This document shows, in pieces, positions 13,113 to 24,299 of a DNA stretch of 64,000 nucleotides (position 1 is the first letter of the stretch; each line of letters begins with the position of its first letter). The notes beneath the pieces were generated by a model. That model had not been told where the DNA came from. It ran no database searches and saw only the letters and a program-made list of their open reading frames with translations. Where the stretch lies: contig VUYV01000061.1 of the NCBI GenBank assembly GCA_008711295.1, positions 2,827,731 through 2,891,730 on the forward strand, in the 5' to 3' direction. The position numbers and the translations under genes are program-made. This DNA comes from Anarhynchus alexandrinus (Eukaryota > Chordata > Aves > Charadriiformes > Charadriidae).

Positions 13113-14416
13113 GTTATCTCTATAAAATTTTTCTGTTTTTCTTATATATATTTGCTGCAGCCATAGTTGTTACTGTTTTTCTCAAAATATTAAGTTAAAT
13201 CAACAACAATATTAGCAGTGAAACCCCTGATAAAGACTAATTTACACTGCAAAATCAAGAACTGTAAAGTTCAGAGATGCAGTATTTATAATTGCCTGTA
13301 CTACCTGATGTAAGCAAATGCTGGAGTGAAAGCTAAGCTTGTCTTTCCTGAATTTGAAAAGTGTAAAACCTCCATAGAAAGCCTCTGTAATAGTATTTTA
13401 AATGTAATTTTATATTCTTTACAAGGAAAAAGGCAAGAACAAATTTTATTACAGGGGACTGACTCCATAACATGTTGTCACACAGGCTTTAACCCCTAGA
13501 CCTATGACATTGCTGCCATTACAAATGTTCTTAAATGCCTAGCACAGCATGGTTGACTGCATATCAACTAGTGGTGCTTGATACCTTAAGAAGCACTTTC
13601 TCTGTGAAGTGTGTAAGCTTTTATAATAATTTTATTTCTTGGTGTCCTCCAGCAGTTTGTTCAGATTTAAATGACTGGCCAGCAATCCCATTCACTTCCA
13701 ATTTATGAGGTCAATAATACTCTCTCTAAATTATGCTGCTTTTTTTTCTTTTCTGAAGAACACAGACCACCTTAGCAGACCAACTGTGATTTTCTTCACT
13801 CATTTGCCTAATTAAAATTCCAATCAATGAGGGGTAAAACTCTTTTTCTGCTAGTTGAAATGATAAACAGATAAGATTTAAGGCAACCTCATCCACTGTG
13901 CTTTTGTATCTTTTAAAACTTGTAATTGACAAACATTATTAAAAAAGATACATAAGTTTGATAATTATATGCCACCCAGTACTGTATTTAATTGATACTA
14001 GGTACCATGGTAATCAGCCATTTGGGGTCATAATAGGTTTGAGATGATTGATCATCTAATCTTATTATTAGGAGTTTCCATTCAGGATGGAAGTTTGTCT
14101 TGTCTCTTTTCCCCTGTAAGGATGCAAATTCAAATGTAAATGTGTTTCAGATGTCCTAATGGCTTTTTGAGTTGCTTTGAAGGCCAGTCTGAAGTTCAAA
14201 AAATTGTACTCCTTTTGAATTGATTTGTATTTTGTAGGCCTACCTACCTACCAAAAAAATACAGACCACTGTATCCATATTTGGGAAAAGTATGAAGCTT
14301 GTGAACTGAAATCTCTAACAGAATGCCAGATAATTAGTGATATATTAGTATGTGCTTTATGTTGTTGCCACATCTTGTTTTTTTATCCATTCAGTTTGTG
14401 CAGTTGTTTTTTTAAC

Positions 14417-14464
14417 AAGAGATAAACTGTGTGGATGATACACAGATAAACTGTGTGGATGATA
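14417..14464 (+). repeat. 24-bp tandem duplication
   Basis: ACAAGAGATAAACTGTGTGG leads into a unit, AGATAAACTGTGTGGATGAT, that occurs twice in tandem. It lies in the intron before relic exon 16 of the decayed DDX60 copy. Confidence 0.75.
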
Positions 14465-14666
14465 TCCACATCATTTGTATGGCATTTCTCCAAATAAGTG
14501 GTTAGTTTTGTCAAGCTGGGATGTATTTTGCATTTGGCACTTGTTTCTACCCACTTTGTCAAGATTTAATTTCATTAAGAATTAAAGGCTACCCAGAATA
14601 TTTTTTGGGTCCTTTGAAAAATATACTTTTCAGTCCAACTGAAAAATATACTAAATTCTGTCTACA

Positions 14667-14815
14667 GAATACACAGCATAGTCAGAGGTCTCAATGTTTT
14701 CTGTTGGTATGGGAGTAGCTCAATTTCAACCACAGCGTGTGGGCCATTACCTGTTATGAGAAGAGAGGAAGATAGACATCCCAGTGTTCAAAATTTTTAT
14801 CCAGGTACATGGCAG
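14667..14815 (+). pseudogene. Relic exon, counterpart of DDX60 exon 16
   Basis: The acceptor TCTACAG and donor GGCAG|GTAATA are intact. Inside, FSVGMGVAQFQPQ and VGHYLL precede a TGA, then EER, and the exon closes with PSVQNFYPGTWQ. The intact exon at 47,897 reads [10 protein letters not shown] and closes with [12 protein letters not shown]. The reading needs two frame changes as well as the stop. The FSVG stretch resembles the YSVGIG of human DDX60 as I recall it more than the bird gene. Confidence 0.9.
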
Positions 14816-15547
14816 GTAATACCATACACTGTGAATTTTATTTAATATGCTTATGTTTATGGGTGTGCACAGGAAGACACTGGTATTACAAGAAATAAAT
14901 TCAAAGACAATCTTGAGATATCGGCACAGAATTACTCTGACCTATATCTTTGAGCCAATAGTTATTTGAATAGCTTCAACAAAGAAAACAGTGAAGGTGA
15001 CATCTACTTTCTCATTTCAGTATTGTTCATTTCAAACAAAGTGAGTGAAGTCTCAAGAATCACGGCATTGGATTAAAAATAATCAGATCGAAACTTTTTT
15101 TTTATTAACTTCTTAATTTTCTTTTATTTAGAACTTTGGGATATATCTAGATCATGTTTTCAAGCATTTTCCACCAAAAGTGAGAAACTAAAAACAAAAT
15201 GGGGATTTCCATTTTTTCTGGAACGAGAAAGCAAAAATATTCTAAAGCTTAGATACTGTGAGACATGATAAATTGATGAGGATTGATAGAAGGAACTAGG
15301 AGCTTTATTCACAGTATCATGCTTTAGAAGTACCAAATTGCAGGATGATATTCGTGAAGGAAAGATGAATTTCCTTTAACAAGGAAAAGTCTTTCCTTAA
15401 AGAAAAAAATGGTGAAGAGAATAAGAGAAAAAAAAAAAGAAGAAAATATTGACCCTATATCAGTGAAATGTTATAATTGTGTGTGTGCAATTCTGGCTTT
15501 ATCACAAAAAGTTTTCTTAACTTGACATCTATTTGCTCCCTTTTCAG

Positions 15548-15697
15548 CAAGAGGATCTTGATATTGTAGGTAACAATAGGTCTGCAGGGATTGTTGCCCC
15601 TACTTCATCAGGGAAAACGTATGCATGATACAACTGCATGGAAAAAATCCTGAAGGAACGTAATGAAGGGATAGTTCTTTATGTTGCTTCTACAAAC
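15548..15697 (+). pseudogene. Relic exon with helicase motif I (DDX60 exon 17)
   Basis: This is exactly 150 bases long, as in the intact gene. It reads [11 protein letters not shown], then TGA in place of serine, then YNCMEKILKE and VLYVAST. The acceptor TTTTCAG is good. The donor is gone: AAC|TTACGA replaces AAG|GTAAGG. The P-loop residues of motif I (GKT) are unchanged although the reading frame stops three codons later. Confidence 0.96.
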
Positions 15698-16109
15698 TTA
15701 CGACTTTACTACCTTGTGTAGCTTAATACGAAATAGTAATTCACTGCAGTATTACAGTATCATCAACGTGTGTGAAGTAGCGCAGGTACATCAGACTTTT
15801 GAAGCTAAGCTGACATGTGCAGGCTGATCACCTAGCTAGCTGGAGTTAAATCCTTAATTTTCAGGGTATAATAAATAAAGACACGACCAAACTCACATGG
15901 AAATCAGCAAAAAAGTTGACAGGTGTTTAATACGGCCTCAAAAATGTGGCTAGTCTGATCTTGTGCAATCTTTCTTGCATTCAGTATAAACCTTCTGTCA
16001 TCATTATTTTCTGATGTATGAAGCATGCTGAGTTGCTTTCTATTATACCACATCCTTAATCTCTACAAATTGTATTTTGAACTGACTTTAGTATACAGTA
16101 ATGTATAGT

Positions 16110-16225
16110 GGACGCCATCCTGTGCAACCTGCTGTAGGTGTACCTGCTCTGGCAGGGGGGCTGGACTAGGTAATCTCCAGAGGTCCTTTCCAATGCCTAT
16201 CATTCTGTTATTCTGTGATTCTGTA
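16110..16225 (+). mobile_element. CR1: CR1 LINE 3' end
   Basis: It contains the usual CR1 3' sequence order: CATCCTGTGCAACCTGC, CTCTGGCAGGGGG, GGACTAGGTAATCTCCAGAG, and a tail of ATTCTGTTATTCTGTGATTCTG. It lies between relic exons 17 and 18 of the decayed DDX60 copy. Confidence 0.9.
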
Positions 16226-16270
16226 CTATACTGCTGGAGTTACAGTAGTATAACATGGGTAGTTCAGTGA

Positions 16271-16480
16271 TCACAGAATCACAGGATGATTGAGGTAGGA
16301 AGGGACCCCTGGAGGTCATCTGGTCCAACCCCCTGCTCAAGCAAGGCCACCTAGAGTATCTCAAGGGAGGGAGACTCCACAACTTCCCTGGGCAACCTGT
16401 GCCAGTAGTCAGTCACCCTCACAGCATGACCCTCTGACATATCAGCCACTCCAGGTTTTGTGTCATCTGGAACATGACAA
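16271..16480 (-). mobile_element. CR1: CR1 LINE 3' end, reverse orientation
   Basis: TCACAGAATCACAGGATGAT at the left, then GGAAGGGACCCCTGGAGGTC and TCCAACCCCCTGCTCAAGC, are the reverse complement of a CR1 3' end. It sits about 45 bases from the forward CR1 copy, so the two form a tail-to-tail pair. The right boundary is approximate. Confidence 0.9.
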
Positions 16481-16559
16481 ACCAAGATCTTTACTTACTC
16501 TTTTTAATCTCTTACTTTTGTTTACTTATTACTGAAGTACTGCATTTTCTCAAAATCAG

Positions 16560-16679
16560 GCTCTTGTTACCTAAGTACGGGCAACTCTTTGTAATCGATT
16601 TGATAAAACGCTGCCAGATGACTTAGCAGTGAGTGATGGTTTTAGATGGGATTTTCACTATGATGCTCTCAACTGCCAG
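16560..16679 (+). pseudogene. Relic exon, counterpart of DDX60 exon 18
   Basis: It is 120 bases long, equal to the intact exon at 50,470. It reads ALVT, a TAA stop, then VRATLCNRFDKTLPDDL and FHYDALNCQ. The intact gene reads [21 protein letters not shown] and ends YRNDVMNSQ. No frameshift is present. The acceptor AATCAG is intact but the donor is mutated to CAG|ATATGC. Confidence 0.95.
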
Positions 16680-17722
16680 ATATGCTATATTATTTCAATT
16701 ATTTTTAAAAAAAAGTGATTATTCAACTGTGGCTATATCAGTATTAAAAATTTCTACTTCTAAATTGTGAACTTCCAAAGAAATAAGAACATACAAAAAC
16801 TAACACTGTTGGACAAGGGCTGACATTGTAGAACAAATATGCTCTCATTAGCATCACAGTTGTTTCATTGAGGAATGAATATGTACAATGATTTAGCACT
16901 TACTGTAACTATTTTATTGAAGTGCCAGCTAGAAGATGTAGAATTCCAGCCCAGAAATTAGAGATATGAGTTATTGGGCTTTGTCTCATACGGAGTTCAG
17001 GATCTGGAGCTTTTCTCCAAGCAATTTCGTTCCTCTTGCAGTAACATCCATACACTTATGCATCCAAACATACACATGTGGACAAATACCTACACATAGA
17101 TGCACATACATGCAGACACACAGCGAAGCACAAAGTAAAATCATTCTGTGTGTTACCAAAATGAATAAACACATATAATTGGCTACAATATCATGTTAGG
17201 TTTGCTTACTTTCTAATTGACTTATTTGTAGTTTCCACTTACTTTTTCAAGAAGGAATTTTTTGTCAGAATTTGCCTATCATGACAAATCCTGGGGGAAA
17301 AAATGTATAAAATAATATAAATCTGTATTGGGATTGTATTCAAAAAGATGAGGGATTGAATCTGTGGGCTCTATATAAAAAGTAGTTCGGTAACTTCTCG
17401 GACACTGCTGTGCTGCTAACTGTGCATCTTACAAGGAGCCAATGGATCTATCTAATCTCCAGCTGGTCAGGCACAAACTGCATAAATGAGGAAACCTCTT
17501 AGGCCCACAGCAGGCCGTTTACATATTGTTCATCGTCTGCCACCCAATGGCTGTTAGACAAATTGAAATAAAAAATGTGTTCCGTAGTGACATAAAATCA
17601 TACCATTTTACCAGTGGATTCTGTTCTTGTTTTTGCTGTTTTGAAGAGTTTGCCAAGTTTGTATAGCTATATTACATCTGCTAGAAAAGTAATACAATGC
17701 ATTGTATTTTTATTTTTTTTAG

Positions 17723-17850
17723 ATGCTTGCAGAAAGTAAAGACATGCTGGCAACATGCTGAGAGCAAATGAGAAGAAATCTCCAGTTTGTTGACAGCTTC
17801 AAAAAAAAAAAAAAAGAAGCAGAAAACAGAAAACTACCAAGACAGCTTTA
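17723..17850 (+). pseudogene. Relic exon, counterpart of DDX60 exon 21
   Basis: After a T-rich acceptor ending TTTTTTAG, the frame reads CLQKVKTCWQHAESK, then TGA. The intact gene reads [15 protein letters not shown] at 53,419. The downstream part contains a 15-base A-run and decays, so the 3' boundary is approximate. Counterparts of exons 19 and 20, which carry motifs II and III, were not found between this and the preceding relic exon. Confidence 0.85.
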
Positions 17851-17993
17851 ATTCAAATATTAGTCTCTTTTAAAATACAGTTACATTTTTAAAATATAGG
17901 CATCTAATTTTAGGCACTTAATTCTATATTCAGAATTGAATGACATGTTTGTCTGCCTCCTTAGTACTTACAGTTACCACTGATATAAATGGG

Positions 17994-18840
17994 TGTGGTG
18001 GGTTGACCTTGGCTGGATGTAATGTGCTCACAAAGCCTCTCTATCGCTCCCCCCTCCTCAGCTGGACAGGGGAGAGAAAATAAAACAAAAGGCTTGTGGG
18101 CAAGATGAGGACAGGGAGATCACTCAACAGTTAGCATCACAGGCAAAAAAGACTCTACTCGGGGAAATTAGTTTAATTTATTACCAATCAAATCAGAGTA
18201 GGGTAATGAGAAATAAACCCAAAGCTTAAAACATCTTCCCACCACACCTCCCTTCTTCCTGCACTCAAATTCACTCCCAGTGTTCTCTACCTCCTCCCCA
18301 GAGCAGCGCAGGGGGATGGGGAACGAGGGTTGCAGTTAAATCATCACACATTGTTTCTGTGGCTCCTTCCTCCTCGGGGGGAGGACTCCTCATACTCTTC
18401 CCCTGCTCCACCGTGGGGTCCCTCCCACGGGAGATAGTCCTTCACAAACTTCTCCAACCTGAGTCATCCCCATGGGCTGCAGTTCTTCATTAACTGCTCC
18501 AGTGTGGATCTCTTTCACAGGGTGCAGTCCTTCAGGAACAGGCTCCTGGCAGGACCTGTGGACCTGTGGAAAGAGAGGAGCCCATGCTGCAGCAGGTTTG
18601 CTGGTAGGACTTGTGACCCCATGAGGGACCCACCCTATGCAATGGGAGTGTAAGCATCTTTGCAAATATGGAGATTTCTGAAGAGTACAATCAGAGGCCC
18701 TGAGCCAAACCAATCTAACAGTTTGCTGGGGCAAAAAAGGCCACCCTCGTTTTGTTTCTCCCCTTTTCCACTCTCTTTTCTCTATCCTGTCCCAGCTGTG
18801 TGAGCTATCCCATCTCTCGCTGGCTCTGGTACTTATCTGG
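17994..18840 (+). mobile_element. Avian ERV LTR-like segment
   Basis: It begins TGTGGTGGGTTGACCTTGGCTGG and continues with CCCCTCCTCAGCTGGACAGG, GACAGGGAGATCACTCA and GGGAAATTAGTTTAATTTATT. It then passes into a C/T-rich part with repeated CTCCA...GTGG...TCC units around 18,400-18,600. I recognise this as a common avian endogenous-retrovirus LTR type. The orientation is by convention of the TG start, and the right end is uncertain. No internal retroviral genes follow. It lies inside the decayed DDX60 copy. Confidence 0.7.
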
Positions 18841-19749
18841 CTTCACAGCGAGTGAAATTATGAAGACAATGAAGGAGAGAAATAATCCAAGAAAGAAGTG
18901 AATAGTTTTCTACCATCTTAGTGAGCTGAGTCAGCAGATGAGTGACAGAAACAAAATCAGAAAAGGGATCAGGTTGCGTGTCTGAGAATGTGCAATGGGT
19001 GGAAAAGGAGTGAAAGAGAAGAGCTGAAAGAGAGGTATTATGAAAAGGAAATATTCCCAGCAGCTGCAATGAACTGCCAGCTCATGTCAAACTAGCTTGT
19101 ACTTGACTACAAAATGCTACTTCTTCCCACCACTCCCTACATCATAAATAGACATTTCAATAGCCAAATGAGAGCTGTCTGGAAACAAGACATACTTGAG
19201 GCCCGTGTTTAAGGCTGTCCTAGGTAAAACATCTCATAGAGGACTGTGGTCCTTAAACCTCAGAAGGTCTAATCCACTGCCTATGCTCTCTGTCTCCTTT
19301 CTCTCCCTACATGTCTGTTGCCTTCAGATGGCGTGGCGACCCATGTCCTTCAGCCTGCTCTGACCTTTTCCAGCTACTACTGCCTATGTAGTCTTTCAGT
19401 GGTGGTTTGGCCGGCATTAAGTATAAGAAGCAGGGAAGCATCCTGGTGGAGACAGGTGAGTGGGAAAAAGTATTTTTCTGTATTATAATTGATGGAGGAT
19501 TTTTTTCCCCCTTTCTTAAGACCTATGTAGTTGAATGAAGATAGTTACTAAAGCTCATACATAGGAAGGAAAAAAAGGAATACTTACAAGGCAATGTTAA
19601 AACTTGCTGAAAAATCTCATCTTTTTGGTAACATTATGCAGTGTATGTAGAATGCTTGAGTGTGTTCATTGTCATTTGCAGCTGTTTGTGACATTTACCT
19701 ATAGTTTCATCACTAATGGATCATAATGCAGCATAATTTAGACTTGGCT

Positions 19750-20084
19750 TAAATGTGTAGGACGAACAGAATCGGGGATAACCGCCGACTACAGTGATTT
19801 GGAGAGGGATGGTGGTTTTAATTGTGCCACAAATTGGGAAAGAAATGGGTTGGCAGTTAGGTTCATTAGTTTTGCCATATAGTGCTGAAACTGACATTTT
19901 TCCTGTATGTCACAGAGGCAGGATGAAATGTAAAAGTGGATGGACAGAAAAAAATCAGGCATGCATAAGTGGACCTGTAAATCATAAAAACCGAGATTAT
20001 TTTAAGCCTTTGCATTGGATGTGGTCACCTGATAAAAAGTGCATGAACAGAGACAAGGAGGAACAAAGGACTGTCCTGCCATAA
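19750..20084 (+). other. Unidentified open reading frame
   Basis: The ATG at 19,794 opens a 96-codon frame with a basic, cysteine- and tryptophan-bearing C-terminal half (CKSGWTEKNQACISG, HWMWSPDKKC). The overlapping frame upstream from about 19,758 is also open and protein-like (ESGITADYSDLERDGG), which would fit an older, longer reading broken by a frameshift. I do not recognise a family. It does not match DDX60. It could be a remnant of a mobile element or endogenous virus, or chance. Confidence 0.25.
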
Positions 20085-20981
20085 ACACTAGAAGAATAAA
20101 CATCCCTTTAAAAAACCTTTTATACTTTACAATAACAACATGTAAATGCCTGTTACTCCAATAACAGCATGTAAACTCCATTTACACTTCACAACTCCAA
20201 TCCTGATTCTTTACAAATTTTTAGCTAGTGAAAGTGGCAAAACTTCATGATTTGAAACACTTTGAAATGAAAAAACTCAGCCTACTTTTTTGACGCTTCC
20301 TTCCTTTAACAGCTGAGTATGGTTGTGTATGCCTACTCTGTGTAGCTTAAAATACAGTCTGAATAGGGGCACTGACTGGTTTGCCTCTATTCTCTCGACT
20401 GACTGTTTTAAAAAGTTTAATTTAATTACAGTACGAGGCATGTCACAGTAAAATAATCACATGGAGGCAAGTTGTGTAACCCAAGGTTCTCACATCTCTG
20501 AAATCTTTCTTTTTACCAACTCGCATCCCAAAGGACCAGAGCTGAGGTAGCTGTCTGAGGGTCAGAAAAGATGTGGAACGCACCGATTTAAAAATGTCTT
20601 CATCTGAGATAGCATGATATCAATACCTCTAATACAGCAAGTTTGATGAAGGAATAGTTTGATTCACTTAAACACTTCTTTATTTTCTTCTTCCACTTCT
20701 GTCTAGACTATAATCTTGAAGTACTGTCAAATAGTGCCAAAATTTTCTCCACTTCATTGATCTTTCAGATCCTATCTACTGTCCTGGAAGTACTGATATC
20801 CACAAGTTACACTACAGTATCATTGATTCAATGTAACTATGTACTCAAAACCCTTCTGACAACACACTTCACTTTAAGGCAGAGTCCTGAAAATTACTGA
20901 AATGACATTTTGCTAGAATAGAAAATGAAATAAAATTGTATTTTTGAACCCTTCTTTTTAGATGTCTGAATGTGCTTGACA

Positions 20982-21161
20982 GCATGGACTAGATGTGCTG
21001 GGAAACAGGATTTTCTAAAGATTCCACAGCCCAAAATAAGAAAACTTGTAAAATCCGGCATACTCCAGCAAAAAGGCCAGTTTCTGCTGAGTGTCACGTT
21101 GGTATTGAGGCTCATGCTGGCTTTTGCCAAAGCTGATGACTAGGCAGATACAAAAGCAAAG
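20982..21161 (+). pseudogene. Relic exon with degraded helicase motif VI
   Basis: The frame reads TRCAGKQD, then LKIPQPKIRKLVKS, then FLLSVTLVLRLMLA, KADD, a TAG, and ADTKAK before a donor, AAAG|GTATAT. In human DDX60 as I recall it this region reads SGRAGRRGQD, then IPFPKIGKLIKS, LSITLVLRLMLL, and DPEDAKAK. The arginines of motif VI needed for ATP hydrolysis are largely lost. The matching exon of the intact bird gene lies beyond the right edge of this window. Confidence 0.92.
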
Positions 21162-21761
21162 GTATATGATGCAGTTTTATTCCTCATTTTGAGAGTGGCT
21201 TCTGTATCTTGTAGCTAAACATATTTTTAAAATCTTAAATAAATGTACTAAATCTATATATTATTTTTGGCAAGCTGAAAAATATGTGTCCTGTTTTCAG
21301 TAAACAGATAAAAAAATAGCATTCCTAATACATTAAATGGTAAAAAATCATTATATTTTTCTTTCTCTATTCCAGGTAATATGCGTGTTTGCTTTTTATT
21401 ATTTACTTAAAGTGCTCACAGAGAGCTCTAATCAGGAGAAATATCTTCTGTTACTTGTTCAGAAGGATGGAGGGAGGAAGGCTGTAACGCTAAGAAAGAA
21501 AACAGAGCAGTCTCTACTGTATAAGAAATAGCTTAACCATTCATCCATGGTTCACATCTCATTTATGTTAGCAGAATAATGTTTCCTGCTCCAAATAGAA
21601 AGAGAAGAGGGAAAAAAGATACTTCTTTCCAGTGTTTCACTTTATTTTTCTTTTCCCTAGACATCTCAAAATCATCACTGTACAACTAACAGATAATTAC
21701 TAGTAGATGATCTGCTTAAACTTTTTAGAGATAGACTATTTAAGGTATTTTTCTCTCAAAG

Positions 21762-21870
21762 GTTTTGTCACTGCTGAAGCATTCATTTATGTCCTACAAA
21801 CAACCAAAACCCTTAGAGATATTAAAACTTTGCTTCTTGTTTTCTATGTATTTTTTATGAAAGAGTTAAG
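21762..21870 (+). pseudogene. Relic C-terminal exon of the DDX60 copy
   Basis: After TCTCAAAG the frame reads VLSLLKHSFMSYKQPKPLEI and then LKLCFLFSMYFL before a TGA. Human DDX60 as recalled has VLSVLKHSLLSFKQP, then LKLYFLFSLQFL. The start joins in frame to the ADTKAK end of the preceding relic exon. Sequence beyond the stop decays and the 3' end is approximate. Confidence 0.88.
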
Positions 21871-22089
21871 TCTTTGTCTTATTCCTTTTTCATAACCAAA
21901 TGGATTATTTCTACATTTACACTCCTGTGGCCTCAACATAATATCTGGGCACAAATATATATCCATGCAAAGTTCTTTGCTGGGTCAATTCCTTTTCAAA
22001 TATGTTAAGCTGTTTAGCTTTTATCACTGCGTGTCTAGCTATACTGGTTGTTACTGCTTTTACTGTCCAAAAGCTTTCCAGTTGGGCTG

Positions 22090-22215
22090 TTCAGGCTCCT
22101 AATTTTCCATGTACTTCACTTCATTTTCCATGTGCTTCACTTGCATCAAAAATGCTGAATGGTGAACATTCATTGTTCACCATTGTTCACCCCCTTGCCC
22201 CTTGCCCCCCCTGCT
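22090..22215 (+). repeat. Short imperfect tandem repeats
   Basis: TTTTCCATGTACTTCACTTC and TTTTCCATGTGCTTCACTTG stand in tandem. They are followed by a repeated TTCACCATTGTTCACC and CCTTGCCC units. These look like simple slippage expansions. Confidence 0.7.
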
Positions 22216-23219
22216 TTATTTGACATCTTTATCAAATAAGCTTAAGGTTAACGCTGTATTTCTTTTTCAGGTCAGGATTTCCACACTATCAGCTAGACCG
22301 TAGAGTCTAATATCACCATCCTAACACCACCATTGTGCTTTAACAGTGTGTTAAAGATTATGATGAAGGAAAGCAAATAGAGGTGGACTACATGATAGTA
22401 CATGATAGTTGGAAATCTGACAAGAAATATCCAATTTTATCTTATCACTGAGAGTCAGTATGACAGCAATCATCTTGATAACTGTTGATTCAGAATATAT
22501 TCTCAGATGTAAACCATGTTAGTTGATGCCTTGGAGGTATCTGAGTCCTTTGTAAACATATCACCTCTCTGGAAGAGTAAATATTTCTACAACAGCTAGA
22601 AGCCCTTGCAAAACTTTCACAAAATATGGACCACAACCTAAGAATTTTTCTCATGTACTTTTAAAAATATTTATCTGGAAAGATAACAGTTATTTACACA
22701 GGAAAGTAATATTCGGAATATATTCATTGTGTTGTCTTTCTGCTTTCTTTAACATAACGTCTAAAAAACAAGACAGCTCCCAGCACTCAATCACCAGCGA
22801 CAAAGGGACCATAGTCCAAGATATATCCTCTTCTAACATTGTTTTCATTGTGCATATGATAAGTTTCTGAAATGAGGAGTAAGGTCTTTCCTATGTTATT
22901 AATAAGAAACATGCAGCATAGTAGACATATTTACATTTTCTAAAGTACTCTTTTTAGCAAGCTGAGGAAGGTACAAAATCACATTGCCAAGTGTAAACTC
23001 CAGAAACAGTACAAAATAAAAGATAAATTGCCTGCAAAATCCTGAAGCTAATGAGCGTATTTGCTTTGAAATTCTATGCCTCAAAACTGCAAAAATACAT
23101 GGGTCTTAGCTCTATGTCAGCTTTGATTCTTAGAAATTAATACACAGATACTGAAACTTGCTCAAAAAGTAATTCAGCCTAAACTCAGATACTGTCAGGG
23201 ACCTCAGTGTACATTCATT

Positions 23220-23585
23220 GCCCTGACCAGCCTCATCTGGAGCCTTCCCCTACACTCCCCGAACCGTGGGGCTCCATATAAGCTCCATCTAGTTGCAGCT
23301 GGCTTGTCTTAGCCTTGTTCCTGAGTTACTGTGTGAGGTTCCTGGGTTGATCTTGGATTATTCCTTTGCCCGATGGTGATTGGGCTGTCGGTGGGACCCT
23401 TTGCTGTCACCACCCTGCCCTGCTTGCCTGCTGGGACTGTGCCCCTTTGTGAGGTCCTTGCCCCTGCACTGCTGCTTCAGCATCCAGCCAGGAGTGGCCC
23501 TGCTCTCCAGCAACTGCACTGATCGATTGTTGTGGCTGTATGACAATGAACTTCAATTACAGTATTTGATTTGATTTGATTTATA
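23220..23585 (+). mobile_element. Possible retroposon with a pentanucleotide tail
   Basis: A GC-richer block with sharp contrast to its flanks ends in a short (ATTTG)n/(GATTT)n tail at 23,563-23,584. A unit followed by a short microsatellite tail is typical of RTE-type retroposons and their dependent SINEs, which occur in some bird lineages. I cannot name the family, and I did not find clear target-site duplications. Confidence 0.35.
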
Positions 23586-23645
23586 GCATTTCATGTTTTC
23601 TTCTAGCTGCTCAGAAACATAAATGTAAATTGTGTTTTTCTTTAG

Positions 23646-23793
23646 GTAATTCATAATGATCTCCCAGAGGATTTTGCTGATGCATTAAATGAGTACAACA
23701 GCAAAACAGAGGAGAACTTTGGCCAGTTCCTATTGATTGCTTCTAGTATGGCTGATAAGGAACAAGAATATCGGCTTCCCTTTTTAGAAATTG
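23646..23793 (+). pseudogene. Relic C-terminal exon with an intact frame
   Basis: The acceptor TTCTTTAG and donor AATTG|GTAGGT are both good and the frame is fully open. It reads HNDLPEDFADALNEYNSK and later ADKEQEYRLPFLEI. Human DDX60 as recalled reads LDDLPEDFSDALDEYNMK and ADMNQEYQLPLSKI. It ends in phase 1, which fits the next relic exon. This is the best preserved piece of the decayed copy. Confidence 0.93.
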
Positions 23794-24299
23794 GTAGGTA
23801 AATATTCTATTTTTATAAGCAAACATACAGTGTAACTTCAACAAACTGCTGTATGGCTTGCAGGAAGATTCGGAGGCCCATCTGTGTGTCTGTGTGTGGG
23901 AAAACATAATCTCTGTATAATATCAGGCTTGCAGTGCCCTCATTCTCTTCCTGTGGTTGTTCCTTCTCTGATCAAAACCTGTTTGCTTATTGTGTCCCCA
24001 CCCAGTGCACTAATAAGTTTTTTGCTGCTGTTCCTGTGTTTGTGTCACTTTGATGAATTTCCTCTGTGATAATCATGACACTGAAAGAAAGAGTAAGGCA
24101 TGTTCAGCATAGTTAGTCTGTGCACTTGATGCATATGTGGTGTAGGAGTAATCGGAGATTTCAGTAGGCTCTTTCAAATAATCTGTACTGAATTGGTATC
24201 TATGTACTGAATTTAGCCCAAATCTTGGTGAACTTTTGTTAGGACTTAAAAGTCACATGTCTAACTCCAAAACTAATCTGAATTTTTCTGCTCTCTATA

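Noticed and set aside
16986..17178. Opposed cysteine/histidine-rich frames at 17.0-17.2 kb
   Set aside because: They arise from a degenerate CA/TG-rich simple sequence.
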